Shown: positions 1 through 9,315 of the stretch, in pieces
Layout of the letters: each line of letters starts with the position of its first letter
Position numbering within the stretch: the stretch's first letter is position 1
Assembly: GCA_015233015.1 (NCBI GenBank)
Contig: JADFYO010000007.1
Location: 30,536-94,535 of the forward strand
From: Nitrospirota bacterium
Lineage (GTDB): Bacteria; Nitrospirota; Thermodesulfovibrionia; Thermodesulfovibrionales; Magnetobacteriaceae
Reading direction: 5' to 3'
DNA: 64,000 nucleotides
Position numbers and translations under genes: made by a program
Notes under the pieces: generated by a model
What the model was told of the DNA's origin: nothing
The model's input: the letters and a program-made list of their open reading frames with translations, nothing else
Database searches by the model: none

Positions 1-2
1 TA

Positions 3-83
3 CGTGATCAAATGGATAATATTGTAAAAACAGTTTATGAAAAGACAGGAAAGGCAATTCATGGATGGACGAAACCATACTGA
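3..83 (+). CDS. C-terminal fragment of an unidentified protein
   Basis: The reading frame is open from the window edge to a TGA at 81-83 and encodes 26 residues ending in GWTKPY. It has charged, helix-like composition, so it is plausibly the tail of a gene that starts outside the window. Too little is visible to name a family. A REP-like repeat follows about 30 bases downstream, which is a usual position for such repeats after a gene end. Confidence 0.3.
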   Translation, partial: RDQMDNIVKTVYEKTGKAIHGWTKPY

Positions 84-116
84 CGCCGAAATGCGTTCAT
101 AGAGGTAAGAAAATTT

Positions 117-246
117 GAATCATCCTGAGCTTGTCCAAGGATGCTCCTCTATTTCGTATTTCCCCATAAATCGGTAACCCTTCGGCAAGCTCAGGGCAAG
201 CTCAGGGCAAGCTCAGGGCAAGCTCAGGACAGGCTCAGGATGATTC
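117..246. repeat. REP-like inverted repeat with an 11-bp tandem expansion
   Basis: Left arm 117-136 begins GAATCATCCTGAGC and right arm 227-246 ends GCTCAGGATGATTC. The 20-bp arms have one mismatch. Inside the right arm the 11-mer GGCAAGCTCAG is repeated in tandem from 184 to 227, followed by the variant GACAGGCTCAG at 228-238. A perfect version of the same palindrome family lies at 24439-24524, so this is a dispersed genomic repeat and not a gene-specific site. The tandem expansion is local to this copy. Confidence 0.8.
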
Positions 247-336
247 TTTGATAGGATACTTGTTACTTCTATGTTTGCAACTTGGTATCAGTGGGTCTGT
301 CATATATGAATTATCAGACCAATTTACCCGTTGATT

Positions 337-687
337 TCATGAACAATGGCAGGATGGTTCAACAGCTTTTATTGTCCATGTGTTGCCGGCTCCTGTAACC
401 GTAGATTTGCCCGATAACGGCGATGCCCCTCCGGTTCGGCTGGTTGCGGCGTTTACTTTCACCTCTTTGCCGTTATTATCCACGGCAAAGACAGTCACCG
501 TAAGTATGATACAGCTGCTGCTGCCTGATACTGTGCCTGAGACGGTAACCCGGCAAGTCTCCCCCTGGCATTCGGAAGTTACGGCGGCATCGATGATATA
601 ACCATCTTTCTCAAAGTGCTCTGCATGGGCTGACATGGCTATTGCAAATATAGATAAAAATAATACCAGAGAAACTATTTTTCTCAT
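337..687 (-). CDS. small secreted protein of unknown function
   Basis: The 116-residue product starts with a typical Sec signal peptide (MRKIVSLVLF, hydrophobic core, cleavage near AHA-E at residues 20-23). A GGGGAGG ribosome-binding site precedes the ATG. The mature part is about 94 residues, rich in Thr, Ser and Val, with paired cysteines (CQGETC around residue 40, SSC near 58, SCHC at the end), consistent with a disulfide-stabilised beta-rich exported protein. It lies downstream of the pgk terminator on the same strand. No family is recognised. Confidence 0.6.
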   Translation of the reverse strand: MRKIVSLVLFLSIFAIAMSAHAEHFEKDGYIIDAAVTSECQGETCRVTVSGTVSGSSSCIILTVTVFAVDNNGKEVKVNAATSRTGGASPLSGKSTVTGAGNTWTIKAVEPSCHCS

Positions 688-712
688 TTGTTACCTCCCC
701 CGTAAGTCAGAT

Positions 713-745
713 AAAAAGGCCTGAAGAGAAATCTCCAGGCCTTTT
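713..745 (-). terminator. intrinsic terminator after pgk
   Basis: AAAAAGGCCTG at about 714-724 and the complementary CAGGCCTTTT at 736-745 form a GC-rich stem with A/T tracts on both sides. It sits 17 bases past the pgk stop codon on the minus strand and would end the gap-pgk transcript before the small secreted-protein gene. The flanking tracts could make it work in both directions. Confidence 0.75.
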
Positions 746-761
746 GTCGAGTATGATTAAC

Positions 762-1958
762 TTACTTTTTCTCTGAGAGTGCCGCTACTCCAGGCAGGAC
801 TTTCCCTTCGAGAAGCTCTAAAGACGCGCCGCCTCCCGTAGAGATAAACGAGACCTGATCGGCAACTCCGGCCCTCTTGACGGCCAATACCGAATCTCCG
901 CCTCCAATGATACTTGTCCCGCTTGAGGCCGCAACGGCCTTTGCCAGAGAGTATGTACCCTTTGAAAACGCCTCTATCTCGAACAGACCCATCGGGCCGT
1001 TCCACACTATAGTTTTTGCGTCTGCTACAGCGCTGGCAAACAGTTTAGACGACTCAGGCCCTACATCCAGTATCTTCCATCCTGCGGGGACGTTTTTCAC
1101 TGAGACAGCCTTTATCTCGGTCCCAGGCTCGGTGGACTGCGCTATAATGCAGTCTATCGGCAGCAGGAAGTCCACATTGTTGGCCTTCATCTTTTCCATT
1201 ATCGACCTTGCTGTGTCAAGCATTTCAGCCTCACACAGGGAATCGCCTATTTCGTAGCCCTGCGCCTTGAAAAACGTGTTGGCCATACCGCCGCCAATGA
1301 TGACCTTATTGACCTTATCGGCCAGGTTCTCGAGGACGCCGATTTTACCCGACACCTTGGCGCCGCCTACTATTGCCACAAACGGCCTGACCGGATTGTT
1401 TATGGATTCTATAAGGTATTCGAGTTCCTTTTTCATCAGAAGCCCTGCCGCCGCCGTCTTCACGAATTTCGTTATACCTTCGGTCGTCGCGTGCGCCCTA
1501 TGGGCGGTGCCGAATGCGTCGTTTACGTAGATATCGGCAAGTTTTGACAGTTTTTCGGCAAAAACGGGGTCGTTTTTCTCCTCTTCCGCATAAAATCTGA
1601 CGTTTTCAAGGAGCACCACGTCGCCGTCTTTCATGCCGTTAACCGTCTTCTCTACCTCCGGCCCGATGCAGTCGGCCGTAAACGTCACCTTTTGTTTCAG
1701 CAGCTCTTCAAGCCGCTTTGCCACGGGGGCCAGGCTGAACTTAGGATTAGGCTTTCCCTTAGGTCTGCCCAGATGGGAGGCAAGTATAACCCTCGCCCCG
1801 CCTTCGACGGCCTTCTGTATTGTTGGCAGGGCCATGCGAATCCTGTTGTCATCGGAGATATTTCCGCTTTCGTCAAACGGGACATTGAAGTCCACCCTTA
1901 TAAAGACGCGCTTGCCCTTTAGGTCAAGGTCGGTCATTACGAGTTTATTGAGACCCAT
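762..1958 (-). CDS. pgk: phosphoglycerate kinase
   Basis: Transfers phosphate from 1,3-bisphosphoglycerate to ADP in glycolysis, and in the reverse direction in gluconeogenesis. It is cytosolic. The 398-residue length is normal for bacterial PGK. N-terminal substrate-binding features are visible (RVDFNVP near 22-28, HLGRPKG near 62-68) with the C-terminal nucleotide-binding GGGDS motif near residue 350. The ATG has a GGGAGG site 8 bases upstream, supporting this start over the internal Met at residue 8. The gene follows gap by 14 bases on the same strand, so the two are co-transcribed. A terminator follows the stop. Confidence 0.97.
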   Translation of the reverse strand: MGLNKLVMTDLDLKGKRVFIRVDFNVPFDESGNISDDNRIRMALPTIQKAVEGGARVILASHLGRPKGKPNPKFSLAPVAKRLEELLKQKVTFTADCIGPEVEKTVNGMKDGDVVLLENVRFYAEEEKNDPVFAEKLSKLADIYVNDAFGTAHRAHATTEGITKFVKTAAAGLLMKKELEYLIESINNPVRPFVAIVGGAKVSGKIGVLENLADKVNKVIIGGGMANTFFKAQGYEIGDSLCEAEMLDTARSIMEKMKANNVDFLLPIDCIIAQSTEPGTEIKAVSVKNVPAGWKILDVGPESSKLFASAVADAKTIVWNGPMGLFEIEAFSKGTYSLAKAVAASSGTSIIGGGDSVLAVKRAGVADQVSFISTGGGASLELLEGKVLPGVAALSEKK

Positions 1959-1972
1959 TGTGCAGTCCTCCC

Positions 1973-2974
1973 TTATCTCTTTGAGATAACATAGAGTGTG
2001 AGGTCTCTTAAGCGGCAGCTATAACCCCATTCGTTGTCATACCATGAGATTACTTTTGCCATATTGCCTATTGTCTTTGTAAGTGCCGGGTCAAATATGG
2101 ACGAGTGTGGATTGCCCTTGAAATCGGACGATACCAGCGGCACGTCGCAGTACTGGAGAACGCCCTTCATCGGGCCTTCCGCCGCTGCCTTAATAGCGCT
2201 GTTGATGTCAGCCGCCGAGGCCTCTTTGCTGAGTTCTACGACGAGGTCGACAACCGATACGTTAGGGGTTGGTACGCGCATCGAGAAACCGTCTAACTTG
2301 CCCTTTAACTCCGGAAGTACGAGACCTATTGCCTTAGCCGCGCCGGTGCTCGATGGGATTATGGAAAGTGCCGCCGCCCTCGCCCTTCTAAGGTCTTTGT
2401 GCGCCAGGTCCAGAAGCCTCTGGTCGTTGGTGTATGAGTGAACGGTGGTCATAAGGCCCTTTACTATGCCAAATTCCTTATGTATAACCTTGGAAATCGG
2501 TGACAGACAGTTAGTCGTACACGAGGCATTGGATATGATCTTGTGTTTTGCCGGGTCGAGAAGCTCATTGTTAACGCCCATACATACGGTGATGTCTTCG
2601 TCGGTTGCGGGGGCTGAAATCAATACCCATCCGGCGCCTGCGGTAAGATGCTTGGTGGCCGAGTCTCTCTTTGTGAAAAGACCGGTTGACTCTACGGCTA
2701 TTTCAACGCCCATAGACTTCCATGGGAGATTTGCCGGGTCTCTTTCCGCCGTTATTTTTATGGTCTTGCCGTTTACGACGAGTGCGTCGTCTTTAGAAGT
2801 TACGTCGGCGTTGAGATTGCCTACTACCGAGTCATATTTCAACAAGTGGGCAAGTGTCTTAGCGTCGGTGATGTCGTTTATTGCCACGATTTCGATCTCT
2901 TTAGATTCCATGCACGCCCTAAAGTAGTTCCTGCCAATCCTTCCAAAGCCGTTTACACCAATTTTTACAGCCAT
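1973..2974 (-). CDS. gap: type I glyceraldehyde-3-phosphate dehydrogenase
   Basis: Oxidises glyceraldehyde-3-phosphate to 1,3-bisphosphoglycerate with NAD. The Rossmann start [12 protein letters not shown] and the catalytic cysteine in [10 protein letters not shown] (about residue 150) are intact. The aspartate of the AINDI motif after strand beta-2 points to NAD preference. The length of 333 residues is standard. GAGGAGG lies directly upstream of the ATG. It is the first gene of the gap-pgk operon, so the two consecutive enzymes of lower glycolysis are made together. Confidence 0.97.
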   Translation of the reverse strand: MAVKIGVNGFGRIGRNYFRACMESKEIEIVAINDITDAKTLAHLLKYDSVVGNLNADVTSKDDALVVNGKTIKITAERDPANLPWKSMGVEIAVESTGLFTKRDSATKHLTAGAGWVLISAPATDEDITVCMGVNNELLDPAKHKIISNASCTTNCLSPISKVIHKEFGIVKGLMTTVHSYTNDQRLLDLAHKDLRRARAAALSIIPSSTGAAKAIGLVLPELKGKLDGFSMRVPTPNVSVVDLVVELSKEASAADINSAIKAAAEGPMKGVLQYCDVPLVSSDFKGNPHSSIFDPALTKTIGNMAKVISWYDNEWGYSCRLRDLTLYVISKR

Positions 2975-3098
2975 TTTGAAACCTCCTCCATCGCTCAGGG
3001 AGCAGCCACTCAGGGAGCAGCCTCGCTCAAACCCTGCATAAGTCCCTGCGCTTCTTTAAGATAATTGTTCGGAGACAAAGCCTCCTGACGTTTTACAG

Positions 3099-4343
3099 CT
3101 ACTTATCGAAATAATTAATCACTATACCCGTTGGTATCTTCGGATAAAAATATGTTGACTTTGGCGGCATTCTCATGCCTGCCCTGGCGACTAACTCGAT
3201 GTCCCCGACGCGCGTGGGATTGAGAAAAAAGGCCGCGTCGTATTGTCCGCCTTCCTGCCTGCCATCCCGCCCGCCTGCAACTTTAGCAATCGTCTTGTCC
3301 ATATCCATCTCGTACCCGAATTCACTGACATTATACAACTTTTTGAAAATTATTTCATGTAATATAATCACGTCTATCCCTAAAATTCCAGAAGGTATTT
3401 CTCCTTTATACCGAAGCGTGTAAAACTGTCCTCCTCTTAATAACATTCCAAAGGTGTGAGGCTTACCGGCAATGGCCTGGATTATGTCTGTGCCGCCTTT
3501 AAGCCTTGTTATATCGAACTGTTCCGTTAACAGGTCAAGGGCGTCGGGAGGGAGTTTTAAAAGAAGCCTGTGCGTAGGTTTAATCGTTATCCCCTCGTCG
3601 GCGGTGTTTACAAGCAGCATCAAGACATAGTTATATGCGGCGCCTGAGTCGCCGGAGCCTTCTTTCATCAGCCTCTGATATTTAAGGGCGGTTTCATATC
3701 TGTGATGGCCGTCGGCGATAAAAATATCTCTTCCTCTGAGACCGTTTTGAATTGTTTCTATATGTCTTGAGTCGTTGACTATCCAGCATTTATGGACGAC
3801 GGCGTCGTCGTCGGTAAACTCTATATACGGCTTTTCGTTAAGAACGCTGCCCAGGACATCTGCCGCCTTCATCTCCGGGTTATTGTAGAGGGAGAATATG
3901 GGGCTTGTGTTTGCCCTGCATATGCGCAGCAGATTAAACCGGTCCTCTTTGGGTTTGGAATGGGTCATCTCGTGCGGGAAGATACCGTGGCCTGGCTCTG
4001 CCAGTTTAACGGCGGCGAATATGCCCCGCATTGTCTTTTTCGTGTTTTCGGCCATGTAAACCGTTTCATAGAGATAGTAGGCCGGCCTGTCTTCAAACTT
4101 TATGATACCCCCTTCGATCCACTTTCTGAGATTGTCCGCGGCTAACAGATATTTTGTCAGATTACCGCCATCCGTGGAAATATCCATGCCGCAATCTACC
4201 CTTGCTATGTTATACGGGCCGCGCTCATAGAGCTTATGCAGCATGTCGCCGGATATAATGTCATAGGGCGGTGCCGTAACATCACACATCGGGACCCTTA
4301 AAGGGTCATACAACAAACCTCTGAACGGGATTGCCTCAGTCAA
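3099..4343 (-). CDS. DUF1015 family protein
   Basis: A 414-residue cytosolic protein that matches DUF1015 in pattern: FRGLLYDP near the N-terminus, VTAPPYDII, a central IADGHHRYETALKY motif and DMDKTIA near the C-terminal end. The conserved GHHRYE stretch looks catalytic, but the activity of the family is not something I can state with confidence. The start appears to be TTG at 4341-4343 with GAGG a few bases upstream. It lies 124 bases upstream of gap on the same strand and may be read with the glycolytic operon. The short spacer holds two GGGAGCAGCC direct repeats. Confidence 0.85.
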   Translation of the reverse strand: MTEAIPFRGLLYDPLRVPMCDVTAPPYDIISGDMLHKLYERGPYNIARVDCGMDISTDGGNLTKYLLAADNLRKWIEGGIIKFEDRPAYYLYETVYMAENTKKTMRGIFAAVKLAEPGHGIFPHEMTHSKPKEDRFNLLRICRANTSPIFSLYNNPEMKAADVLGSVLNEKPYIEFTDDDAVVHKCWIVNDSRHIETIQNGLRGRDIFIADGHHRYETALKYQRLMKEGSGDSGAAYNYVLMLLVNTADEGITIKPTHRLLLKLPPDALDLLTEQFDITRLKGGTDIIQAIAGKPHTFGMLLRGGQFYTLRYKGEIPSGILGIDVIILHEIIFKKLYNVSEFGYEMDMDKTIAKVAGGRDGRQEGGQYDAAFFLNPTRVGDIELVARAGMRMPPKSTYFYPKIPTGIVINYFDK

Positions 4344-4538
4344 TTTAACCTCGCCGGTTTATCAATAAAATTACAGAGTGGTATTATAGCACTGTGGATT
4401 GAATAATTACAAATTCCCCGGAAAGACCATTTTTTTATGTGCTATCGCAGTTTTTGGTTTCTGAAATACTCATTTTTATGATAGAATAGCTGGTGTCATG
4501 ATAGATAAAACAATCACTTCGATACTTTTAAGGAGCGC

Positions 4539-6635
4539 ATGGGGAAAAAAAGCATTCTCGTAGTTGACGACGAAGTAGTGGTGTCTCTCGAGATAAAAAG
4601 GCTGCTTCATGGGTGGGGTTATAAGGTTTCAGGCACTGTCGGCTCTGGCGAGGATGCGCTTCAGAGCATCGAAAAGTTCGTCCCCGACCTCATCCTGATG
4701 GATATTAACCTTCGCGGGGCAATCGACGGTATCGAGACCGCAAAGTTGATTAAAGATAAATATAAGATCCCGATTATTTATCTTACGGCATATATCGATT
4801 ACAATATCTTAAAACGTGTCGAGAAGACCAACCCCTATGGCTATATACTAAAACCATTCAACGAAAGCGAACTCTATGCGGTAATAAAAATCGCCCTCTA
4901 TAACAGTAAGACAGAAAAAGAACTTGAGCTGCAATACCTCATTCAAAGCGTATTAAATACGATTATCGGCATATCCCTCGAGCCTGCCGTATCGCTCAAT
5001 GAGCAGATGGGCATGATTCTGGATAAGATTATCACGCTGCCGTGGTTAAAGCTGGAGTCCAAAGGCTCTATCTTCCTTGTCGAAGAGACGGAAGAGGTGC
5101 TTGAGCTGAAGGTTCATAAGGGTTTCTCCCCCGAGTTGCTCGAGGCATGTCACAAGGTGCCATTTGGCAAGTGTCTTTGCGGGAAGGCAGCGGTCAGCCG
5201 CAAGATTGTCTTTTCGGATTGTATCGATGACCGTCACGATATAAGATTTGAGAAAATGACACAGCACGGCCATTTTTGTGTCCCCATCATGCTGACAGGC
5301 AAGCTCATTGGGGTATTTAACCTGTATCTCAAGGAAGGGCACAGGAAAAATAAAATGGAAGAGGAATTTTTAATCGCGGTCTCCAATACCCTTGCCAGCA
5401 TCATTGCCAGAAGAAGCGCCGAGGAGGCATTTAAGGAACTAAAGCAGCGCAAGGAGATGATCCTCAACTCAGCGGGGGAGGGTATCTTCGGCCTCGATAA
5501 GAACGGGCTTATCTCTTTTGTAAATCCCGCGGCGGCGAAGATGACCGGATGGGTACCCGAAGAACTGATAGGAAAGAGACAGCATGACGTAATTCACCAC
5601 CCAAATACGGGCGATATAGCCTGTTATATTGACAAGTGCAGCATATATAAGACTTTTTTTGAGGGAAGGGTCTATCGCGTCGATGGAGAGGAGTTTTGGA
5701 GAAAGGACGGCACGAGTTTCCCGGTAGAGTATGTATCTACACCGATTTTTGACGATGAACACCGTTTGATGGGGACGGTCGTTGTATTTAACGATACATC
5801 GCTGAGGAAACAGGCGGAGGAAAAACAGATACAGCTCCTCGATGAACTCAAACGAACGAACGAAAATCTGATATTCAGCCAGGAAAAAATAATTCAATCG
5901 GAAAAACTGGCAGCCCTGGGGCAGCTCGTCTCTGGCGTTGCCCATGAGATAAACACCCCTATTGGCAACAGCGTGATGTCGGCCTCACATCTTCTGGAAA
6001 GAACCAGAGAGACTAACGAATTATTTAGTCGGGACAAACTGTCGAAGTCCAAACTTGCGGCCTATTTATTGTCGGCAACGGAGGACAGCGATATTATCCT
6101 GAAAAACCTCCTCAGGTCGTCGGCCATGGTTAAGAGTTTTAAGATGGTCTCAGGCGACCAGACAAGCCAGCAGCGGCGAAGATTCAGGCTTAAGGAATAC
6201 CTTGAGGATATTATCGTTAGTTTGAAGCCGACAATCAAGAAAACCCCGCACGAGATCCACATACACTGCAGCGAGGACCTCGAGCTGGATAGCTATCCCG
6301 GGGCGTTTGCCCAGATAACCACAAATCTTATCATGAATTCGATAACCCATGCCTTCGATAAAGGCTCTAACGGCAAGATCGATATAAACGTCATCGAAAC
6401 CCCCAAAAACATAGTCATTAAGTTTAGCGATAACGGCAAAGGTATCCCAGGCGGCACCGTATCCAGGATATTTGACCCGTTTTTCACGACAAACCGCAAA
6501 GAAGGCAACAGCGGTCTGGGACTTAATATTGTCTTTAACATCGTGCAGAAGACCTTAAAGGGCGAAGTTCATTGTGAGAGTATCGAGGGAGAGGGGACGA
6601 GTTTTATTATTACAATACCGGGAGAACTGCCGTAA
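4539..6635 (+). CDS. receiver-GAF-PAS histidine kinase
   Basis: A soluble 698-residue signalling protein with no membrane segment. Order: receiver domain (residues 5-118; acidic D10/D11, phospho-acceptor D55, lysine K105), GAF domain (about 140-290), PAS domain (about 300-420), coiled linker, dimerisation domain with the H-box VAHEINTP (His near 470), and HATPase with DNGKGIPGG and GLGLNI boxes. The receiver at the N-terminus suggests it is controlled by another kinase. GGAG precedes the ATG. It opens a three-gene operon with the next two signalling genes. Confidence 0.9.
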   Translation: MGKKSILVVDDEVVVSLEIKRLLHGWGYKVSGTVGSGEDALQSIEKFVPDLILMDINLRGAIDGIETAKLIKDKYKIPIIYLTAYIDYNILKRVEKTNPYGYILKPFNESELYAVIKIALYNSKTEKELELQYLIQSVLNTIIGISLEPAVSLNEQMGMILDKIITLPWLKLESKGSIFLVEETEEVLELKVHKGFSPELLEACHKVPFGKCLCGKAAVSRKIVFSDCIDDRHDIRFEKMTQHGHFCVPIMLTGKLIGVFNLYLKEGHRKNKMEEEFLIAVSNTLASIIARRSAEEAFKELKQRKEMILNSAGEGIFGLDKNGLISFVNPAAAKMTGWVPEELIGKRQHDVIHHPNTGDIACYIDKCSIYKTFFEGRVYRVDGEEFWRKDGTSFPVEYVSTPIFDDEHRLMGTVVVFNDTSLRKQAEEKQIQLLDELKRTNENLIFSQEKIIQSEKLAALGQLVSGVAHEINTPIGNSVMSASHLLERTRETNELFSRDKLSKSKLAAYLLSATEDSDIILKNLLRSSAMVKSFKMVSGDQTSQQRRRFRLKEYLEDIIVSLKPTIKKTPHEIHIHCSEDLELDSYPGAFAQITTNLIMNSITHAFDKGSNGKIDINVIETPKNIVIKFSDNGKGIPGGTVSRIFDPFFTTNRKEGNSGLGLNIVFNIVQKTLKGEVHCESIEGEGTSFIITIPGELP

Positions 6636-6650
6636 AATGCTGAGGATGTA

Positions 6651-7949
6651 ATGGAAGAAAGGGAAGAGAGTTATTCGTTTTACGAAGAGGATGAGCAGCA
6701 GCCTGAGGGTCAGACCGGCCTGTGGAAAATACTTATCGTCGATGACGACTTAGAAGTTCACAGGGCGACAAGGTCATCGCTGGCAGAGTTTAGTTTTCAG
6801 GGCAGGGGGCTTCTGCTTCTGTTTGCGGCCTCGGCTGCCGAGGCAAGGAAGCTGCTGACGGAACACGGGGACACGGCGATTATCTTGCTCGATGTCGTGA
6901 TGGAAGACGATTTAGCGGGGTTGAACTTTGCCAAATATGTCAGGGAAGAGCTGAAAAACCGCTTTGTCAGGATTTTATTAAGGACCGGGCAGCCCGGCAT
7001 AGCCCCTGAGAAATCGGTTATAGTCAATTACGACATCAACGGTTTTCTGGAAAAAAGCGACCTTACGATGCAAAAACTCTATACCGCAATCATCACATGT
7101 CTGCGTTCATACAGGGATATAATTGACCTGGAGAGTGCCAATATCGCGCTGAAAACTGAATTCGATATGCGCATGGAAGCTGAGAGGAAAATGGCAGAAC
7201 AGGCGCAGCAGGCGGCTATCGGCCTTGCAATAGCGCAGATAATTCACGGCGCGAAAAATATACTCAATGCCCTCAAAGGCGGGAAATATATAATCGAATC
7301 TGCCCTCAAAGACGACAACCTCGAACTGATAAGAAAGGGTTGGGATGTAACGAAAATCGGCATCTCACGCATGGAAGATCTCACCTGCGGCCTGCTCGAT
7401 TTGTCGCGCTTTAACAGGCTTGAAATTAAGTCTCATTCCCTCAACGAGGTTATAAAAGAGATCCTCGCTTCATGCAGGAATTCTCAGGCTTGTTCTGGAA
7501 TTGGCGACATCGAAATCGCTGCCGATATGGACAACTCCCTGCCTGAGGCAATGTTCGATTATAAGGCAATTCACACCGCGTTGATGAATCTTATTTGTAA
7601 TGCGGTGGATGCATGCAAGGATAAAGAATATAATGAAGGGGAAAGCGGCAGGGTGACGATAAAAACGTACCCTGGCGGAGACGGTTACACCTATGTGGAA
7701 GTGGAGGACAACGGCTGCGGAATAAAACCTGAAGAGATGGAAAATATTTTCAAACTGTTTTATACTACAAAACATTCTAATGGTAACGGCCTTGGGCTGT
7801 CCATTACAAAGAAGATTATTGAAGAGCACGGTGGGAGGTTGGATATCGATTCAAAGTTAGGCAGAGGAACGAAGTTTACAATAGTACTTCATAAAGACCG
7901 GCGGCATAATCTAAAATATAACACCCAAAAGGAGAACCACGATGGTTAA
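6651..7949 (+). CDS. receiver-histidine kinase, atypical H-box
   Basis: 432 residues. A receiver domain (about 23-150) with IVDDD, LLDVVMEDD and an EKSD lysine region is followed by a coil and a kinase module. The presumed phospho-histidine lies in IIHGAKNILNALKGG, where the usual HE[IL]xxP pattern is replaced by HGAKN. The HATPase domain is intact (DNGCGIKPEE, GNGLGLSI). It follows the previous gene by 15 bases and overlaps the next by 8, so the three are translated from one message. The receiver resembles those found with DUF3369-type proteins, which is a similarity judgement only. Confidence 0.88.
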   Translation: MEEREESYSFYEEDEQQPEGQTGLWKILIVDDDLEVHRATRSSLAEFSFQGRGLLLLFAASAAEARKLLTEHGDTAIILLDVVMEDDLAGLNFAKYVREELKNRFVRILLRTGQPGIAPEKSVIVNYDINGFLEKSDLTMQKLYTAIITCLRSYRDIIDLESANIALKTEFDMRMEAERKMAEQAQQAAIGLAIAQIIHGAKNILNALKGGKYIIESALKDDNLELIRKGWDVTKIGISRMEDLTCGLLDLSRFNRLEIKSHSLNEVIKEILASCRNSQACSGIGDIEIAADMDNSLPEAMFDYKAIHTALMNLICNAVDACKDKEYNEGESGRVTIKTYPGGDGYTYVEVEDNGCGIKPEEMENIFKLFYTTKHSNGNGLGLSITKKIIEEHGGRLDIDSKLGRGTKFTIVLHKDRRHNLKYNTQKENHDG

Positions 7950-8493
7950 AGCCAAACGCGTACTGGTAGTCGATGACGATGAGGCAGCAAGGCAATTTCT
8001 ATCAATAACCCTGGGGCAAAAGGGGTATTTTGTCATTACGGCCGAAAACGGAGAGGTTGGAGTTAAAAAGACAATGGAGGAACACCCCGACATTGTCATT
8101 TTGGATATTATGATGCCAAAGAAAAACGGCATAAGCGCCTTGCAGGATATAAGAGGCAATAAGGACACAAGGGCAATTCCGGTCATAATACTAAGCTCTG
8201 TCATGAGTTTTATAGAACATGCCCGCAAGGAAATAGACAGCAAGGATGTTATAAAGGAAATGGAACGTCTGCTGGATAACGTGGACAGCAAGATAGATAA
8301 GGTCTTCCTGCGCTTTGCATCTTATCGTAAGATCTTACTGTATGAGAGAGAACAGCTGCTCAAACAATTCAAGGACAAAGAGGCAAATATTAAACCATAT
8401 TTATCCTTACCGGATATGTTTATGGATAAACCGGTGGACCCCGATGAAATAGCAGAGGCGATAAAGGAACTGTTAGAAGACAAGGCAAAGTAA
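7942..8493 (+). CDS. response regulator with a receiver domain split by a helical insertion
   Basis: 183 residues. The receiver begins normally (RVLVVDDDE, phospho-acceptor D55 in IVILDIMMP, strand PVIILSS at 80-86). About 70 mostly charged, helix-forming residues (88-155) then separate it from its last strand and lysine motif (MFMDKPVDPDEI, K163). No output domain follows. AAAAGGAG precedes the ATG, which overlaps the end of the upstream kinase gene by 8 bases. It is probably the partner of the two kinases in this operon. The insertion may be the output or the specificity surface. Confidence 0.85.
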   Translation: MVKAKRVLVVDDDEAARQFLSITLGQKGYFVITAENGEVGVKKTMEEHPDIVILDIMMPKKNGISALQDIRGNKDTRAIPVIILSSVMSFIEHARKEIDSKDVIKEMERLLDNVDSKIDKVFLRFASYRKILLYEREQLLKQFKDKEANIKPYLSLPDMFMDKPVDPDEIAEAIKELLEDKAK

Positions 8494-8793
8494 GGGGTAT
8501 TTTTTAAACAGGGTATAAACTACACTGAGATAATCACGGCGCTTGTGTGGCATGAGAGCGGCAGAGGGTTTGTTTCCTGTTCCGGGTTAAGATGCGGAGG
8601 CGCGGGTATGCCGGCTCGTGCCGGCTTGTAATACTGGGCTGCTTAGCGCTGTCGTTATACAACGGCTTATAGGGTGCTGTGAGTAGGCCAGTGCCGGGGA
8701 TGGGAGGTTTATCCGAAATTGCCGGAATTATCGCGGTGGACAGATGGGCACGGTGGACAGATGGTGTAGAGATGCCGGACTGGAAATACGTGC
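8494..8793. other. intergenic stretch with no convincing gene
   Basis: No supported gene is seen. A short open frame from about 8507 to 8630 (plus strand) contains ALVWHESGRG, faintly like a lytic transglycosylase active-site helix, but the match ends at once. The 13-mer GGTGGACAGATGG is repeated near 8735 and 8750. GCCGGC occurs twice around a 4-base spacer near 8610-8626 and could form a hairpin. Confidence 0.5.
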
Positions 8794-9102
8794 TTATTTC
8801 TTTTTCAAAAATGGGAGAAATGTATCTTTAACCGTATCGACGATGGATGATGCCTTAGCCATGCTGTTTTTTGTCTTAGCGACAAGCCGGGTGGTATTTT
8901 CGATTACCATAATGGTAGCAGTGTCAACCTGATCGCTGACATTCTCTTCCAATACATTAATGGTGTCTTTCACCTTGCCATGAAGTCCTCCCAATACCGC
9001 TTTCGGCGTTGTAACGAGAGTTATTGCGGCACCCATGAAACTTCCAAGAAAAACTGACGCAAACACGATGGCGCCAGAGAGTTTTTGTTTAGGATTTATC
9101 AT
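8794..9102 (-). CDS. YtxH-like small membrane-anchored protein
   Basis: 102 residues: a short lysine-containing N-terminus, one glycine-rich membrane segment (about residues 9-31, AIVFASVFLGSFMGAAI), then an amphipathic helical tail with lysines at the end. That architecture is common in YtxH-type general-stress proteins. AAGGA lies upstream of the ATG. It stands alone, convergent with the signalling operon. The function is not known and the family call is by architecture only. Confidence 0.6.
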   Translation of the reverse strand: MINPKQKLSGAIVFASVFLGSFMGAAITLVTTPKAVLGGLHGKVKDTINVLEENVSDQVDTATIMVIENTTRLVAKTKNSMAKASSIVDTVKDTFLPFLKKK

Positions 9103-9169
9103 ATTCCTTTATTTCCGGTAATCTCCATAAGTATCCTGCATATCATAGTAATGTGCCCCAGCGGACAGA

Positions 9170-9230
9170 TGCCAGAGCAACTGCTGGCTGACGCCCACGC
9201 TGGCGCCCACTTTGGCGCCCACGCTGACCT
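9170..9230. repeat. short GGCGCCCAC tandem repeats
   Basis: Three near-identical units of about 15 bases, centred on (T)GGCGCCCAC or TGACGCCCAC, occur in a row. They are intergenic, between the YtxH-like gene and the tRNA-like fragment. No open frame with coding character crosses them. Confidence 0.5.
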
Positions 9231-9315
9231 GCCTATTTTGATAATACATAATGGAATCCTGTTTTGTCAATCTCTAAGTTGTATTTATTATAGATTCATT
9301 CATAGGTTGATGGCA

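Noticed and set aside
2975..3098. Regulatory repeat (GGGAGCAGCC twice) before gap
   Set aside because: Only two short copies with no symmetry; not enough to claim an operator.
8507..8630. Possible lytic transglycosylase remnant (ALVWHESG)
   Set aside because: The resemblance covers about eight residues, and no GLMQ-type motif or further family sequence follows in any frame.
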